A DNA stretch of 64,000 nt from Kitasatospora sp. SUK 42 (GCF_015776785.2 NZ_LFMD02000003.1:1334330-1398329); one strand, 5' to 3'; shown: positions 17,537 to 27,452, counted from the stretch's first letter. Notes: generated by a model from the letters alone, not told the origin. Translations and numbers: made by a program.

Positions 17537-17640
17537 ATCGGCGGACGTGGGGGTGCCTGGCGGCATGGGGTTGCCACCGACCTGATACGGCTGCACGCCT
17601 GGATCTGCGACGTTCACGGCCTGCCGGTCGGAGAACCTGA

Positions 17641-17811
17641 GCACACTGGCGACTACACGCCGATCAACGCATCACCGAGTTCGAGGTGGTCACCGCTGAG
17701 GACCACACGCCGGTCGGCATCACGACCCTCCAGATCGACCCCGCTGTGAGGACCGCCGAGTACGTCATCAGCCCGACGGGGCGCAGTGCTGCGAAGTGGC
17801 TGGGTGCGAGC
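17641..17811 (+). pseudogene. GNAT acetyltransferase-like fragment
   Basis: After a TGA at 17638 the plus strand reads ITEFEVVTAEDHTPVGITTL then IDPAVRTAEYVISPTGR. This resembles the central strands of GNAT proteins (VG.ITL.I...RTAEIGY...P..RG), but the acetyl-CoA loop and flanks are absent. It is probably a relic; confidence is modest because the match is short. Confidence 0.35.
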
Positions 17812-18174
17812 GCGGGGGGCTCTATGGGTCGCACCGCTGTCCCGGTCCCTCACCCAGTTGTCGGGCACTCAATCACGGGACCGTGGGGCCCATGAGGCAG
17901 ACACCGCGAGCCGGCAGGGCCAGTGAGGCAGCAAAGATCGCCTGTGCCAAGCTCTTTGCATGCACACCCCTCCAACAGCTAGGCCAATGGCGATAGCACG
18001 GTGTGTCCGCCCCTTACCCGTGGAGACCAAGGCCACTCTCACCGTCAAGGGCGGTAGCAGCGCCTCCCCCCTCGCCGAGAGCATCAGCGGTAGATCGTTC
18101 TCCGCTCCGCCTCCGCCTCCGCCTGCACTCGGCCAGACGGAGACGCTCGCCGCGCTCCAGACGGGGGGCAACCC

Positions 18175-18969
18175 GTGACCGCAGCCGTTCATACGATCCT
18201 TGCTGCCGACGCAAATCCGACTGTTCTCCAAGGCGCGCTCGTCCTGGCAGTCCCGGTAGCTCTCCTGGGAGGCCTGGTCTCGTTCTTCTCGCCCTGCGTC
18301 CTGCCTCTCGTCCCCGGATACCTCTCCTACGTCACGGGCTTCTCTGCCGTCGACCTCGCAAATGCGGAAGGAAAGCGCCGTGGGCGTGTCCTGCTGGGAG
18401 CAACACTCTTCATTCTCGGTTTCACGGCCGTGTTCGTATCAGAGGGTGCACTCTTCGGATACTTCGGTCTCACCCTGCAAAGCCATCAGCGTCTCATCGA
18501 GCGTGGGTCCGGGCTACTGACCATCCTGATGGGATTGGCGTTCGCCGGCTGGCTTCCTGGCTTTACAGGGCGCGAATTCCGAAGCCATCGCAAGCCGACC
18601 GTCGGTCTCATCGGGGCCCCGCTTCTCGGGGTGGTCTTCGGCATCGGTTGGACACCCTGTATAGGACCCACCTTGGGAGCAGTGCAGACGCTGTCCCTTA
18701 GCGGGGGCGATCCGTTGAGGGGGGCAATACTCGGCGCTTGCTACTGCGTAGGCCTAGGGGTTCCGTTCATCGCCGCAGCGGTGGCATTCCGCAAGGCACT
18801 CGGTGCGTTCGGTTGGGTGAAGCAGCACTATCGACATGTCATGAGCATCGGCGGCGGAATGCTGATCCTCGTCGGCCTCATGCTGTTCACCGGACTGTGG
18901 GCAGAATTGGTCAACATACTGCGCAACTGGGCGTTCGACATTGCGCCATCCACCCTGATTGACATCTGA
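18175..18969 (+). CDS. CcdA/DsbD-type cytochrome c biogenesis transmembrane protein
   Basis: A 264-residue polytopic membrane protein of the CcdA family, which carries reducing power across the membrane to extracytoplasmic thioredoxin-like proteins. Both family Cys motifs are present: FFSPCVLPLVPGYLSYV (Cys41) and GWTPCIGPTLG (Cys162). About six hydrophobic segments are visible. GTG 18175 is the likely start. Unlike the core resABC-type copy of streptomycetes, no ResB, ResC or thioredoxin gene is beside it, so it is an orphan accessory copy. Codon use is less GC-biased than in core genes, fitting acquisition. Confidence 0.88.
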   Translation: MTAAVHTILAADANPTVLQGALVLAVPVALLGGLVSFFSPCVLPLVPGYLSYVTGFSAVDLANAEGKRRGRVLLGATLFILGFTAVFVSEGALFGYFGLTLQSHQRLIERGSGLLTILMGLAFAGWLPGFTGREFRSHRKPTVGLIGAPLLGVVFGIGWTPCIGPTLGAVQTLSLSGGDPLRGAILGACYCVGLGVPFIAAAVAFRKALGAFGWVKQHYRHVMSIGGGMLILVGLMLFTGLWAELVNILRNWAFDIAPSTLIDI

Positions 18970-19051
18970 CGCCCTCGCCGCACCAAGCACCCGCTGCTGC
19001 CAAGTAGTGAGGGGCCACCGGAGCCACCACCGGCCGAGGAGAATTGATGAC

Positions 19052-19256
19052 GTGGCACGGACCGAATTCTACGACGATCCCGACGCGCCCGAGCCGAACC
19101 GGCTGGTGGTGGCAGCATCCGCTGTGGTGACGGATACCGAAGGGCGCATCCTGCTCCAGCGGCGAAGTGACAACGGGCTGTACGCGCTGCCGGGCGGGAC
19201 GAGGGATCTCGGCGAATCACTTCCTGGAGCGCTGGGAGATCCCCTACCTCGGCTGA
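19052..19256 (+). pseudogene. truncated NUDIX hydrolase
   Basis: GTG 19052 (GAGGAG 10 bases upstream) starts a good NUDIX N-terminus: ARTEFYDDPDAPEPN, VVAASAVVTDTEGRILLQRR and ALPGGTRDLGESL. The Nudix box then stops: the REVREETG half is missing. In another frame the sequence reads HFLERWEIPYLG with a TGA at 19254-19256, which looks like the true C-terminus of a gene. A deletion seems to have fused the two ends, so no active hydrolase is expected. Confidence 0.65.
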
Positions 19257-19283
19257 CAGAGCGCGCGCCGGTGACGAGTGGTT

Positions 19284-19316
19284 GGCCCGCCCCCGGTGGT
19301 CCACCGGGGGCGGGCC
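19284..19316 (-). terminator. strong hairpin after the XRE-DUF397 operon
   Basis: A near-continuous 16-bp inverted repeat (19284-19299 / 19301-19316) lies 19 bases after the DUF397 stop. The innermost pairs must open to form the loop. It could also stop read-through from the NUDIX remnant on the other strand. Confidence 0.75.
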
Positions 19317-19334
19317 CTGGCCACTTCGATGCAC

Positions 19335-19535
19335 TCAGGCGTCGGTGGCGAGGTGGTCGAACTCGCCGGACTTGGCGCCTTGGAGGAACGCGGCGAACTT
19401 GAGGGACGTGGTGCGGACGATGACCTCGCCCTCGTCGGACTCGCGCAGTTCGATGCCCCCGTCGGCGACCCGCACCTCAACGCATGCGTTGCTGGAGCCG
19501 GAGTAGCTGGACTTCTGCCATGCAGGGCTATTCAT
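19335..19535 (-). CDS. DUF397 domain protein
   Basis: A complete 66-residue DUF397 protein: WQKSSYSGSSNACVEVRVAD, then ELRESDEGE and the C-terminal AFLQGAKSGEFDHLATDA. DUF397 proteins (BldB- and AbaA-like in Streptomyces) are small cytoplasmic partners of XRE-DUF5753 regulators and influence development and antibiotic production. The gene overlaps the end of the XRE gene by 8 bases. An intact pair of this type plus a divergent HATPase is the common WhiJ-like arrangement. Confidence 0.93.
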   Translation of the reverse strand: MNSPAWQKSSYSGSSNACVEVRVADGGIELRESDEGEVIVRTTSLKFAAFLQGAKSGEFDHLATDA

Positions 19536-20385
19536 CGCCCTCTATCTCCTTCTTGATGGATCCGATGAAGTCTCGTGAGTCATCTTCCGAGAGGGCCACG
19601 GCCGCCATCCGGTCAAGGATCTCGCGGTAACTTTCCAGGTCGGAGGGCGTGTCGAAGAGTGGGCACCCAAAGCTGATGTCGATCTGTACGGTGTCCAGTT
19701 CAGGCACCGGACCCGCGATGTAGACGAAGTTCTCGCTGGGGCCAGGCAGCGATTCGATCTTAAACGGCACGACTCGGACCGAGATGCCTGGGCTCTCGGA
19801 ATGGTCGATGAGGGCGCCGAGTTGCTCGGCAAGCGCCTTCGGACCGCTGAACTGCATGCGGAGTGCGGCTTCGTGGACGTACGCCGTGTAGGGGGTGTCA
19901 CCGTTCCGGACGATCTGCTGCCTCCGCAGACGGAAGGCCAGTCGGAGATCGACGTCGGGCTGCGGCAGCGGCGGGATAGCACGGGCGAACACCGAAGCGG
20001 CGTAGGCCGGAGTCTGGAGTAGCCCAGGAAGGAACGTGATCGAGTAGGTGGAGATGCGACGAGCATGAGCTTCGATCGCTGCAACATCGAGCAGGTCGGT
20101 GGTCAGGCTCCGGCTGTACTCCTCCCACCAGCCGGTCTCCCGCTCCCGCGTCATGTCAGCGAGCGCTTCGATCAGCGGCGTGTTGGTACACAGGCAGGCC
20201 TCCGCGATCTCACGGAGGCGGTCCTCGTTGACGGCCGACTTCCCGTTCTCCATCTGAGTCACCAGGGCGGGAGTCACCCCGAGCAGACGCGCAAGGTGGC
20301 TACCGCCGAAGCCGGTTTGCTCTCTCATCCTCCGAAGTTCGGCACCGAGCCGTCGCTGACGAAGGGTGGGGATCCGAAGAGCCAT
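19528..20385 (-). CDS. XRE-family regulator with DUF5753 (WhiJ-like)
   Basis: A 285-residue regulator. The XRE helix-turn-helix spans about residues 10-65 (LGAELRRMREQTGFGGSHLA, VTPALVTQMENGKSAVNEDR). A DUF5753 domain follows with WWEEYSRSL, ISTYSITFLPGLLQTPAYA and the C-terminal NFVYIAGP...DTVQIDISFG region. ATG 20385 (MALRIPTLRQRR) replaces a much longer in-frame extension without family similarity. It overlaps DUF397 by 8 bases and is divergent from the HATPase gene 293 bases away, whose promoter it may control. Confidence 0.92.
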   Translation of the reverse strand: MALRIPTLRQRRLGAELRRMREQTGFGGSHLARLLGVTPALVTQMENGKSAVNEDRLREIAEACLCTNTPLIEALADMTRERETGWWEEYSRSLTTDLLDVAAIEAHARRISTYSITFLPGLLQTPAYAASVFARAIPPLPQPDVDLRLAFRLRRQQIVRNGDTPYTAYVHEAALRMQFSGPKALAEQLGALIDHSESPGISVRVVPFKIESLPGPSENFVYIAGPVPELDTVQIDISFGCPLFDTPSDLESYREILDRMAAVALSEDDSRDFIGSIKKEIEGDE

Positions 20386-20495
20386 GGCGTCCTCTCTGCT
20401 GGTACAGAGGCCAGTGTGCCGCGCCGGTCGCGAGTGAGGCCATCCGGGTTCGACGGCGCTTGTCCCTCTTGAGGGGGAACCTTCTCCGAATCGAA

Positions 20496-20523
20496 TTAAC
20501 TTTAAGGGTCGGTGCGCTATCGT
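20496..20523 (+). promoter_or_regulatory. possible promoter for the HATPase operon
   Basis: TTAACT (20496-20501) and TATCGT (20518-20523) are spaced by 16 bases in a locally AT-rich stretch of the XRE/HATPase intergenic region. The start codon is about 155 bases downstream, so this is tentative. Confidence 0.3.
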
Positions 20524-20678
20524 CGCTCTCAGATCGATCCGACGGATCGTCAGTAATGCCTGCACACCGGGCAGTAGGCGCCTGCTGCCCCGCGCGCCGC
20601 AGAGCAGTCGTTCGCGACCTGGCTCACGGCGACGCATCCGTCGCATCTCCTCCCCCTCACAGCCTCACGGAGGTTCCC

Positions 20679-21041
20679 GTGTGCACCCGTAACTCCCCCT
20701 CCCTCACCCTCTCCCGCCAGGCCCTGCGGAACGCCCTCACCCGCAACGGCTGGAACCCCGACACCATCTTCAACGCCGAACTCGCCCTCGCCGAACTGAT
20801 CGTCAACGCGTGGCGGCACGGCAACACCACCTCCCCCGTCGTCTACTTCTCCCTCCTCGGCATCACGCTCCACGTCGAGGTCTCCGACGAGAGCGACGCC
20901 CTCCCCGAACCCCGCACCCCCTCCGACCTCGCCGAATCGGGCCGAGGTCTCCAGCTCGTCCAGGGCCTCACCCACCGGTGGGGCGTCGACCCGCAGAAGC
21001 GCGGCAAGTCCGTCTGGTACGAGCTGGACTCCGTCGCGTGA
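20679..21041 (+). CDS. small HATPase (anti-sigma regulatory kinase-like) protein
   Basis: A 120-residue GHKL ATPase domain of the RsbW / anti-sigma type. The N-box is ELALAELIVNAWRHG, the G1-type segment is VEVSDESDALPEPR and the lid/G2 segment is ESGRGLQLVQGLTHRWGV. Streptomyces has many such orphan HATPases beside WhiJ-like regulators. They may bind sigma factors or anti-anti-sigma proteins, but targets are usually unknown. GTG 20679 follows CGGAGG by 6 bases. Its TGA overlaps the next GTG (GTGA), so the downstream gene is translationally coupled. Confidence 0.88.
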   Translation: MCTRNSPSLTLSRQALRNALTRNGWNPDTIFNAELALAELIVNAWRHGNTTSPVVYFSLLGITLHVEVSDESDALPEPRTPSDLAESGRGLQLVQGLTHRWGVDPQKRGKSVWYELDSVA

Positions 21042-21289
21042 TCCGCCCGCCCATCACGCCCGGGGACCCCGACATGCGCGATTACAACGCGCAGCAAATC
21101 ACGCTGCTTCTCGGCGAGTTGCACCGACGCGGCCTCCCCCACGGCCTCCTCTGGGGCTCCGCCTCCCCCGGTGAGACCACCCTCACCGGCCACATCCTCG
21201 TCGACTTCGGCAACGCGCCGCTCAGCACCCTCGTCAACCTCCTCCACCTGCTCACCGACCTGGAGCGTGAGCACGAGCGGGACCGGTGA
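21038..21289 (+). CDS. hypothetical protein of the WhiJ-like cluster
   Basis: An 83-residue protein if GTG 21038 (4-base overlap with the HATPase) is used, or 71 residues from ATG 21074. It contains YNAQQITLLLGELHRRGLPH and a C-terminal leucine-rich helix LSTLVNLLHLLTDLEREHERD that could form a coiled coil. I do not recognise the family. Tight coupling to the HATPase gene upstream and the microprotein downstream suggests one functional unit. Confidence 0.7.
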   Translation: MIRPPITPGDPDMRDYNAQQITLLLGELHRRGLPHGLLWGSASPGETTLTGHILVDFGNAPLSTLVNLLHLLTDLEREHERDR

Positions 21290-21384
21290 GCTTCTTCGTC
21301 GGCGCCGCCATCGTCACGGTGGGCCTCGGTGTGGTCGCGACCCTCAGGATGCAAAAGTCTGAGGACATCGACGACTTGAGCTAG
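21286..21384 (+). CDS. 32-residue single-pass membrane microprotein
   Basis: GTG 21286 overlaps the preceding TGA by 4 bases. The product starts with a hydrophobic stretch (SFFVGAAIVTVGLGVVATLR) and ends with an acidic tail KSEDIDDLS. It would be a tiny inner-membrane protein. It is directly followed by a strong terminator, so it is the last gene of the three-gene overlapping operon. No function is known. Confidence 0.6.
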   Translation: MSFFVGAAIVTVGLGVVATLRMQKSEDIDDLS

Positions 21385-21395
21385 AGACACGCGAA

Positions 21396-21422
21396 GGCCC
21401 TCGCCCACCCAGGGCGAGGGCC
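21396..21422. terminator. bidirectional terminator between the accessory operon and hutI
   Basis: An 11-bp perfect stem (21396-21406 / 21412-21422) with a 5-base loop lies between the convergent microprotein gene and hutI, 11 and 15 bases from their stops. Confidence 0.85.
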
Positions 21423-21437
21423 TCGACGGTCCGCGTC

Positions 21438-22613
21438 TCAGAGTTCGCGGACGCCCGCCCGCCAGACCGCCGCCGTCAGCGGCACGCCCGGGCGGTAGGC
21501 CAGGTGGACGTGCGAGGGCGCGTCCAGCAGCAGCAGGTCCGCCCGGGCGCCCACCGTGACCGTCCCGACGTCGGTGCGCCGCAGGGCGCGCGCGCCTCCG
21601 GCGGTGGCGGCCCAGACCGCCTCGTCCGGCGTCATCCCCATCTCCCGGACCGCGACCGCGATGCAGAACGCCATCGAACTCGTGAAGCTGGAGCCCGGGT
21701 TGCAGTCGGTGGACAGCGCCACCACCGCGCCCGCGTCCAGCAGCCGGCGGCCGCTCGGGTAGTCGGCGCGGGTGGAGAACTCCGCGCCCGGCAGCAGCGT
21801 GGCGACGGTGTCCGAGCCGGCCAGCGCCGCCACGTCCTCGTCCGTCAGGTGGGTGCAGTGGTCGGCCGAGGCGGCCCCCAGCTCGACGGCGAGCTGCACG
21901 CCCGGCCCGTACGTGAGCTGGTTGGCGTGCACCCGGGGGGTGAGGCCGCGCTCGATGCCGGCGGTCAGGATCGCCCGCGCCTGATCGCCGTCGAAGGCGC
22001 CCTGTTCGCAGAACACGTCCACCCACCGGGCGTGCGGTGCGCAGGCGTCCAGCATCTCGCCGGTGACCAGGTCGACGTAGCCGGCCGGGTCCTCGGCGTA
22101 CTCGGGGGCGACCACGTGTGCGCCCAGGTAGGTGGTCTCCGGGGTGTGCCGCTCGGCGATCCGCAGCGCCCGGGCCTCGTCCTCGACCGTCAGCCCGTAG
22201 CCGGACTTGCACTCGATGGTGGTGGTGCCCTGCCGCAGCGCCTCCCGGACGAACCCGGCGAGGTTCGCCTCCAGTTCGGCGTCCGTGGCGGCCCGGGTGG
22301 CGGCCACCGTGGTCCGGATGCCGCCCGCCGTGTACGACTGCCCGGACATCCGGGCGTTGAACTCGGCGGTGCGGTCGCCCGCGAACACCAGGTGGGCGTG
22401 CGAGTCGACGAAGCCGGGCAGCAGCGCCCGGCCCGCGGCGTCGTAGCGCTCGTCCGCGGCCGGGGCCTGCGCCGCCGGGCCGACCCAGGCGACGGTGCCG
22501 CCGTCGACCACCACGGCCGCGTCGGTCAGCAGGCCGAGCGGCCCGGCGCCGTGCCCCGGGTCGTTGGTGACCAGGCTGCCGATGCCCGTGATCAAGGTGG
22601 TCCTGGTGCTCAA
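21438..22613 (-). CDS. hutI: imidazolonepropionase
   Basis: A 391-residue amidohydrolase that opens 4-imidazolone-5-propionate to N-formimino-L-glutamate, the third step of histidine breakdown. Metal-site and substrate motifs are clear: VDSHAHLVFAGDRTAEF, GTTTIECKSGYGL, GAHVVAPEY, VFCEQGAFD and STDCNPGSS. TTG 22613 is the best start (GGAAGG 7 bases upstream); it gives LSTRTTLITGIGSLVTN and normal length. The last gene of the hutU-M20-hutF-hutI operon, separated from hutF by 32 bases. Confidence 0.94.
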   Translation of the reverse strand: MSTRTTLITGIGSLVTNDPGHGAGPLGLLTDAAVVVDGGTVAWVGPAAQAPAADERYDAAGRALLPGFVDSHAHLVFAGDRTAEFNARMSGQSYTAGGIRTTVAATRAATDAELEANLAGFVREALRQGTTTIECKSGYGLTVEDEARALRIAERHTPETTYLGAHVVAPEYAEDPAGYVDLVTGEMLDACAPHARWVDVFCEQGAFDGDQARAILTAGIERGLTPRVHANQLTYGPGVQLAVELGAASADHCTHLTDEDVAALAGSDTVATLLPGAEFSTRADYPSGRRLLDAGAVVALSTDCNPGSSFTSSMAFCIAVAVREMGMTPDEAVWAATAGGARALRRTDVGTVTVGARADLLLLDAPSHVHLAYRPGVPLTAAVWRAGVREL

Positions 22614-22645
22614 GACAAGGCCTTCCGATGGGAGTTGAACGGTGG

Positions 22646-23998
22646 TCAGTGGTTCAGCGCGCCGATCGAGGCGCTCAGCGCCCCCGGCACGTCGGCCACC
22701 AGCTGGTGCACGCCGTCCCGGACGATGTGCCGACCGCCGACCACCAGGTGCCGCACGTCCGCCGCCGAGGCCGCGAAGACCGCGATCTCGGCGCCGAGCC
22801 GGGGCGGCGGGCCGGCGGTGCGAACGGTGTCCAGCGCGATCACCGTGAAGTCGGCGAGCGCCCCGGCCTCGATCCGCCCGGCCTCGGGCCAGCCCAGCGA
22901 GGCGTGCCCGTCCTCGGTGCCGGCCCGCAGCAGCGCGTTCGCCGTCCAGTGGCCGCGGGTGCGCGTCCGCAGCCGCTCGTCCAGCTCCAGCGCGCGGGCC
23001 TCCTCGAACGGGTCGATCACCGCGTGGCTGTCGCTGCCCAGGCTGATCGGGGAGCCCGCCGAGGCGAGCGTACGGGCCGGACCGATGCCGTCCGCGAGGT
23101 CCCGTTCGGTGGTGGGGCACATGCAGATCGTGGTGGAGGAGTCCGCGAGGAGCCGGATGTCCTCGTCGGTGAGGTGGGTGGCGTGCACGGCCGAGGTGCG
23201 CGGGCCGAGCGCGCCGTGGTCGGCGAGCAGCCGGGTCGGGGTGACGCCGTGCGCGGCGAGGCAGGCGTCGTTCTCGGCGGTCTGCTCGGACAGGTGGACG
23301 TGCAGCGGCGCCCCGCGCATCGCCGCCCAGTGCGCGACGGTGCCCAGCTGCTCTGCCGGAACGGCCCGGACGGAGTGGATGGCGGCGCCGATCCGGGCGT
23401 GCTCGCGCGGCTTGAGCGCGTCCACCCGCTCCGCCCAGGCCTCGGAGTCGCCGTCGCTGAACCGCAGCTGCGGCTCGGTCGGCTCGGCGCCGAAGCCCGA
23501 GGACAGGTAGCAGGTGTCCAGCAGGGTGATCCGGATGCCGGCCCGGGCGGCGGCCTCGATCAGCGCCTCGCCCATCGCGTTCGGGTCGGTGTAGCGGGCA
23601 CCGCCGGGCGCGTGGTGCAGGTAGTGGAACTCACCGACGGCGGTGATCCCGGCCAGCGCCATCTCGGCGTAGACGGCGGTGGCGAGCTCCAGGTAGGCGT
23701 CCGGGTCGAGCTCGCCGGCGAAGCGGTACATGGTGTCGCGCCAGGTCCAGAAGGTGCCGGAGCCGACCTGCACGTACCCGCGCAGCGCCCGGTGGAAGGC
23801 GTGCGAGTGGGCGTTGGCCTGGCCGGGCAGCAGCAGCCCGTCGAGCCGGACGGCGCCGGGCGGGCAGGGCCCGCTGTCCGGCGTCACCGCGGCGATCCGG
23901 CCGTCGGGGCCGGTGGCGATCAGCACGTCCCGCTCGACCACCGGCCCGGCGGCGTGCGGCAGCCAGGCGTACTGCGCCCAGTAGCTCACTGCGGTCAC
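22646..23998 (-). CDS. hutF: formimidoylglutamate deiminase
   Basis: A 450-residue amidohydrolase of the HutF type, deiminating N-formimino-L-glutamate to N-formyl-L-glutamate and ammonia. Landmarks are GQANAHSHAFHRALRGY (metal His pair), the FWTWRDTMYRFA segment, GEFHYLHH, HVHLSEQTAEND and GSDSHAVIDPFEEARALE. GTG 23998 overlaps the stop of the M20 gene by 4 bases (GTGA). HutF implies the five-step pathway that needs a deformylase; no hutG is visible here, only the M20 amidohydrolase. Confidence 0.93.
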   Translation of the reverse strand: MTAVSYWAQYAWLPHAAGPVVERDVLIATGPDGRIAAVTPDSGPCPPGAVRLDGLLLPGQANAHSHAFHRALRGYVQVGSGTFWTWRDTMYRFAGELDPDAYLELATAVYAEMALAGITAVGEFHYLHHAPGGARYTDPNAMGEALIEAAARAGIRITLLDTCYLSSGFGAEPTEPQLRFSDGDSEAWAERVDALKPREHARIGAAIHSVRAVPAEQLGTVAHWAAMRGAPLHVHLSEQTAENDACLAAHGVTPTRLLADHGALGPRTSAVHATHLTDEDIRLLADSSTTICMCPTTERDLADGIGPARTLASAGSPISLGSDSHAVIDPFEEARALELDERLRTRTRGHWTANALLRAGTEDGHASLGWPEAGRIEAGALADFTVIALDTVRTAGPPPRLGAEIAVFAASAADVRHLVVGGRHIVRDGVHQLVADVPGALSASIGALNH

Positions 23999-25193
23999 TG
24001 ACACGCCAGGTCCTCCAGTACGTCGGCGAGGGCGGCGACCCCGGCCAGGCAGTCGGCCTCCTCGGCGTACTCGGCCGGGGAGTGCGACACGCCGGTGGGG
24101 TTGCGCACGAACAGCATGGCGGTCGGGATCGCGGACGCCAGGATCCCGGCGTCGTGTCCCGCGCCGGTGGGCAGCACCGGGGCGTCGAGCAGCTTGGCGA
24201 GCCGGTCGCGCAGCGGGCCGTCGAAGTCCACCACCGGGGTGTAGGACTCTCGGGTCAGCTCGACCCGGACGCCGTCGCGCTCGCCGCGCTCGGCGGCGGC
24301 CCGCTCGATCTCGGCGACCAGCCCGGTGAGGGTGCGCTCGTCGGCGGCCCGGGAGTCGAGCCAGCCGCGCACCAGCGAGGCGATCGCGTTGGTGCCGTTG
24401 GGCTCGACCGCGACCTTGCCGAAGGTGGCCAGCGCGCCCGCCTGCTTCGCCTTCTTGCGGGCGGCGAGCACGGTGTTGGCGTAGGTCAGCATCGGGTCGC
24501 GGCGATCCTCGATCCGGGTCGTGCCGGCGTGGTTGGCCTCGCCGTGGAAGTCGAACCGCCAACGGCCGTGCGGCCAGATCGCCCCGGCCACGCCGACCGG
24601 CTGCCCCTCGGCGAGGTGGCGGCCCTGCTCGACGTGGAGTTCGACGAAGGCGCCGATCCGGGCCAGCCGCTCCTCGTCCGCGCCGATCGCGGTCGGGTCG
24701 TAGCCCGCCCGCTCCATCGCGTCGGGCAGCCGGACGCCGTCGGCGTCGCGCAGCGCGTACGCCTGCTCCGGCGACAGCACCCCGGCGGTCAGCCGGGAGC
24801 CGATGCAGGCCACGCCGAACCGGGCGCCCTCCTCGTCGCCGAAGTTGACGATCGCCAGCGGGCGGGTGAACCCGGCTCCCCTGGCGCGGAGTTCGTCCAG
24901 CGCCGCGAAGGAGGAGACCACACCGAGCGGGCCGTCGAAGGCGCCGCCGTCCGGGACGGAGTCCAGGTGCGAGCCGGTGACGACCGCCCCCTTCGCGGTG
25001 GGATCGCCCAGCCAGGCCCACTGGTTGCCGTTGCGGTCCAGCTCGTACGTCAGGCCGCGGTCGCGGGCCTGCTGCTCGAACCAGGCGCGGCACTCGGCGT
25101 CGGCGGAGTTCCAGGCGAAGCGGCGGTAGCCGCCGGAGGAGGCGGAGCGGCCCACGGGGAGCAGCTCCGCCCACATCTCGTGGAACGTCGACG

Positions 25194-25197
<4 letters not shown>
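23995..25197 (-). CDS. M20-family amidohydrolase (allantoate amidohydrolase-like) in the hut operon
   Basis: A 400-residue M20/AllC-type metallohydrolase. Metal-binding motifs are VVTGSHLDSVPDGGAFDGPLG and FGDEEGARFG, with the dimerisation-domain signature HGEANHAGTTRIEDRRD and a C-terminal GAGHDAGILA His. Family members split C-N bonds in allantoate, ureidoglycolate, N-carbamoyl amino acids and similar. Position between hutU and hutF, overlapping both by 4 bases, argues for a histidine-pathway substrate, such as N-formyl- or N-formimino-glutamate, rather than purine catabolism. This is inference. Confidence 0.85.
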
Positions 25198-26864
<1,667 letters not shown>

Positions 26865-26905
26865 GTCCCGGCCTCCCTGCGGATGGATTCATTCAAGCTT
26901 GGTTC

Positions 26906-26931
26906 GGCTGAATATATCCAAACATTCAGCC
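26906..26931. promoter_or_regulatory. candidate operator upstream of hutU
   Basis: GGCTGAAT (26906-26913) and ATTCAGCC (26924-26931) form a perfect 8-bp inverted repeat with a 10-base AT-rich centre. It lies 41 bases before the hutU start in one of the most AT-rich stretches of the region. The RpiR-type regulator encoded 0.6 kb away is a candidate binder. Confidence 0.55.
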
Positions 26932-27042
26932 CTCGACCAGACCCGGAATCCATCGGAACAGCCATGGCCGGAACCGGCTCCCAGGCACGCCGAAGCACCC
27001 GTCCGGCGGAGCCGGAACGGGTCCGGGCGGGGGCGGGCCCCG

Positions 27043-27363
27043 TCAGGCCGCGGCGGGGCCGTCCCAGTCGATGCCGATCTCGGCGAGCCAGCGGCGGTCG
27101 GCGGCGTCGGGGGCGGGTGGGGACGGCGGGCGGGGGATGTTCTGGACGGGGCCGAGGCCGTACTGTTCGGCGGCCGCGGCGGCGCGGGCGTCGGGCTCGA
27201 TCACGCCGACGTGGACGGCGGACTCGTCGCCCGGGTCGAGGACGGTCAGTTCGGGTTCGGGCAGGCGCCGCAGGGTGACGCGGCGCCCGCAGGTGGGGCA
27301 GGACCATTCGTCAGCGCCCGAGACCAGGCGGGCGACGAACTTCATCTCGTGGATCACGCGCAT
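27043..27363 (-). CDS. small protein with a zinc-ribbon-like CxxC motif
   Basis: A 106-residue protein. The N-terminal part has WSCPTCGRRVTLRRL, one CxxC knuckle that could bind zinc with partner residues, then an acidic middle and an IDWDGP tail. ATG 27363 (MRVIHEMKF) is preferred; an in-frame ATG at 27372 is possible. It sits between hutU and the RpiR regulator in Streptomyces-like fashion, but a functional link is not shown. Confidence 0.65.
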   Translation of the reverse strand: MRVIHEMKFVARLVSGADEWSCPTCGRRVTLRRLPEPELTVLDPGDESAVHVGVIEPDARAAAAAEQYGLGPVQNIPRPPSPPAPDAADRRWLAEIGIDWDGPAAA

Positions 27364-27452
27364 GGGCGGCACCCCCTGCTGTAGGGGATGCCCGGGTTCG
27401 TGACGGGTACTCCCCCGTCACCGCTCCAAGCTGCGCCTACTCCAGGCCGTGC

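Larger units (their letters stand above)
17048..18174. other. 1.1-kb degraded accessory region
   Basis: No intact gene is convincing here. It holds the second copy of the dispersed palindrome, a terminator-like hairpin, the tail of a DUF397 gene and a fragment resembling a GNAT acetyltransferase. A 72-codon frame (17960-18178) ends with TGA overlapping the CcdA GTG, but its Pro-rich composition and lack of a ribosome site make it doubtful. Open frames in several phases are typical of noncoding GC-rich DNA. Confidence 0.55.

Noticed and set aside
17960..18178. 72-codon ORF directly upstream of the CcdA gene
   Set aside because: Its stop overlaps the CcdA GTG, but it has no ribosome site, a poly-Pro run and no motif; kept only as a note in the gap entry.
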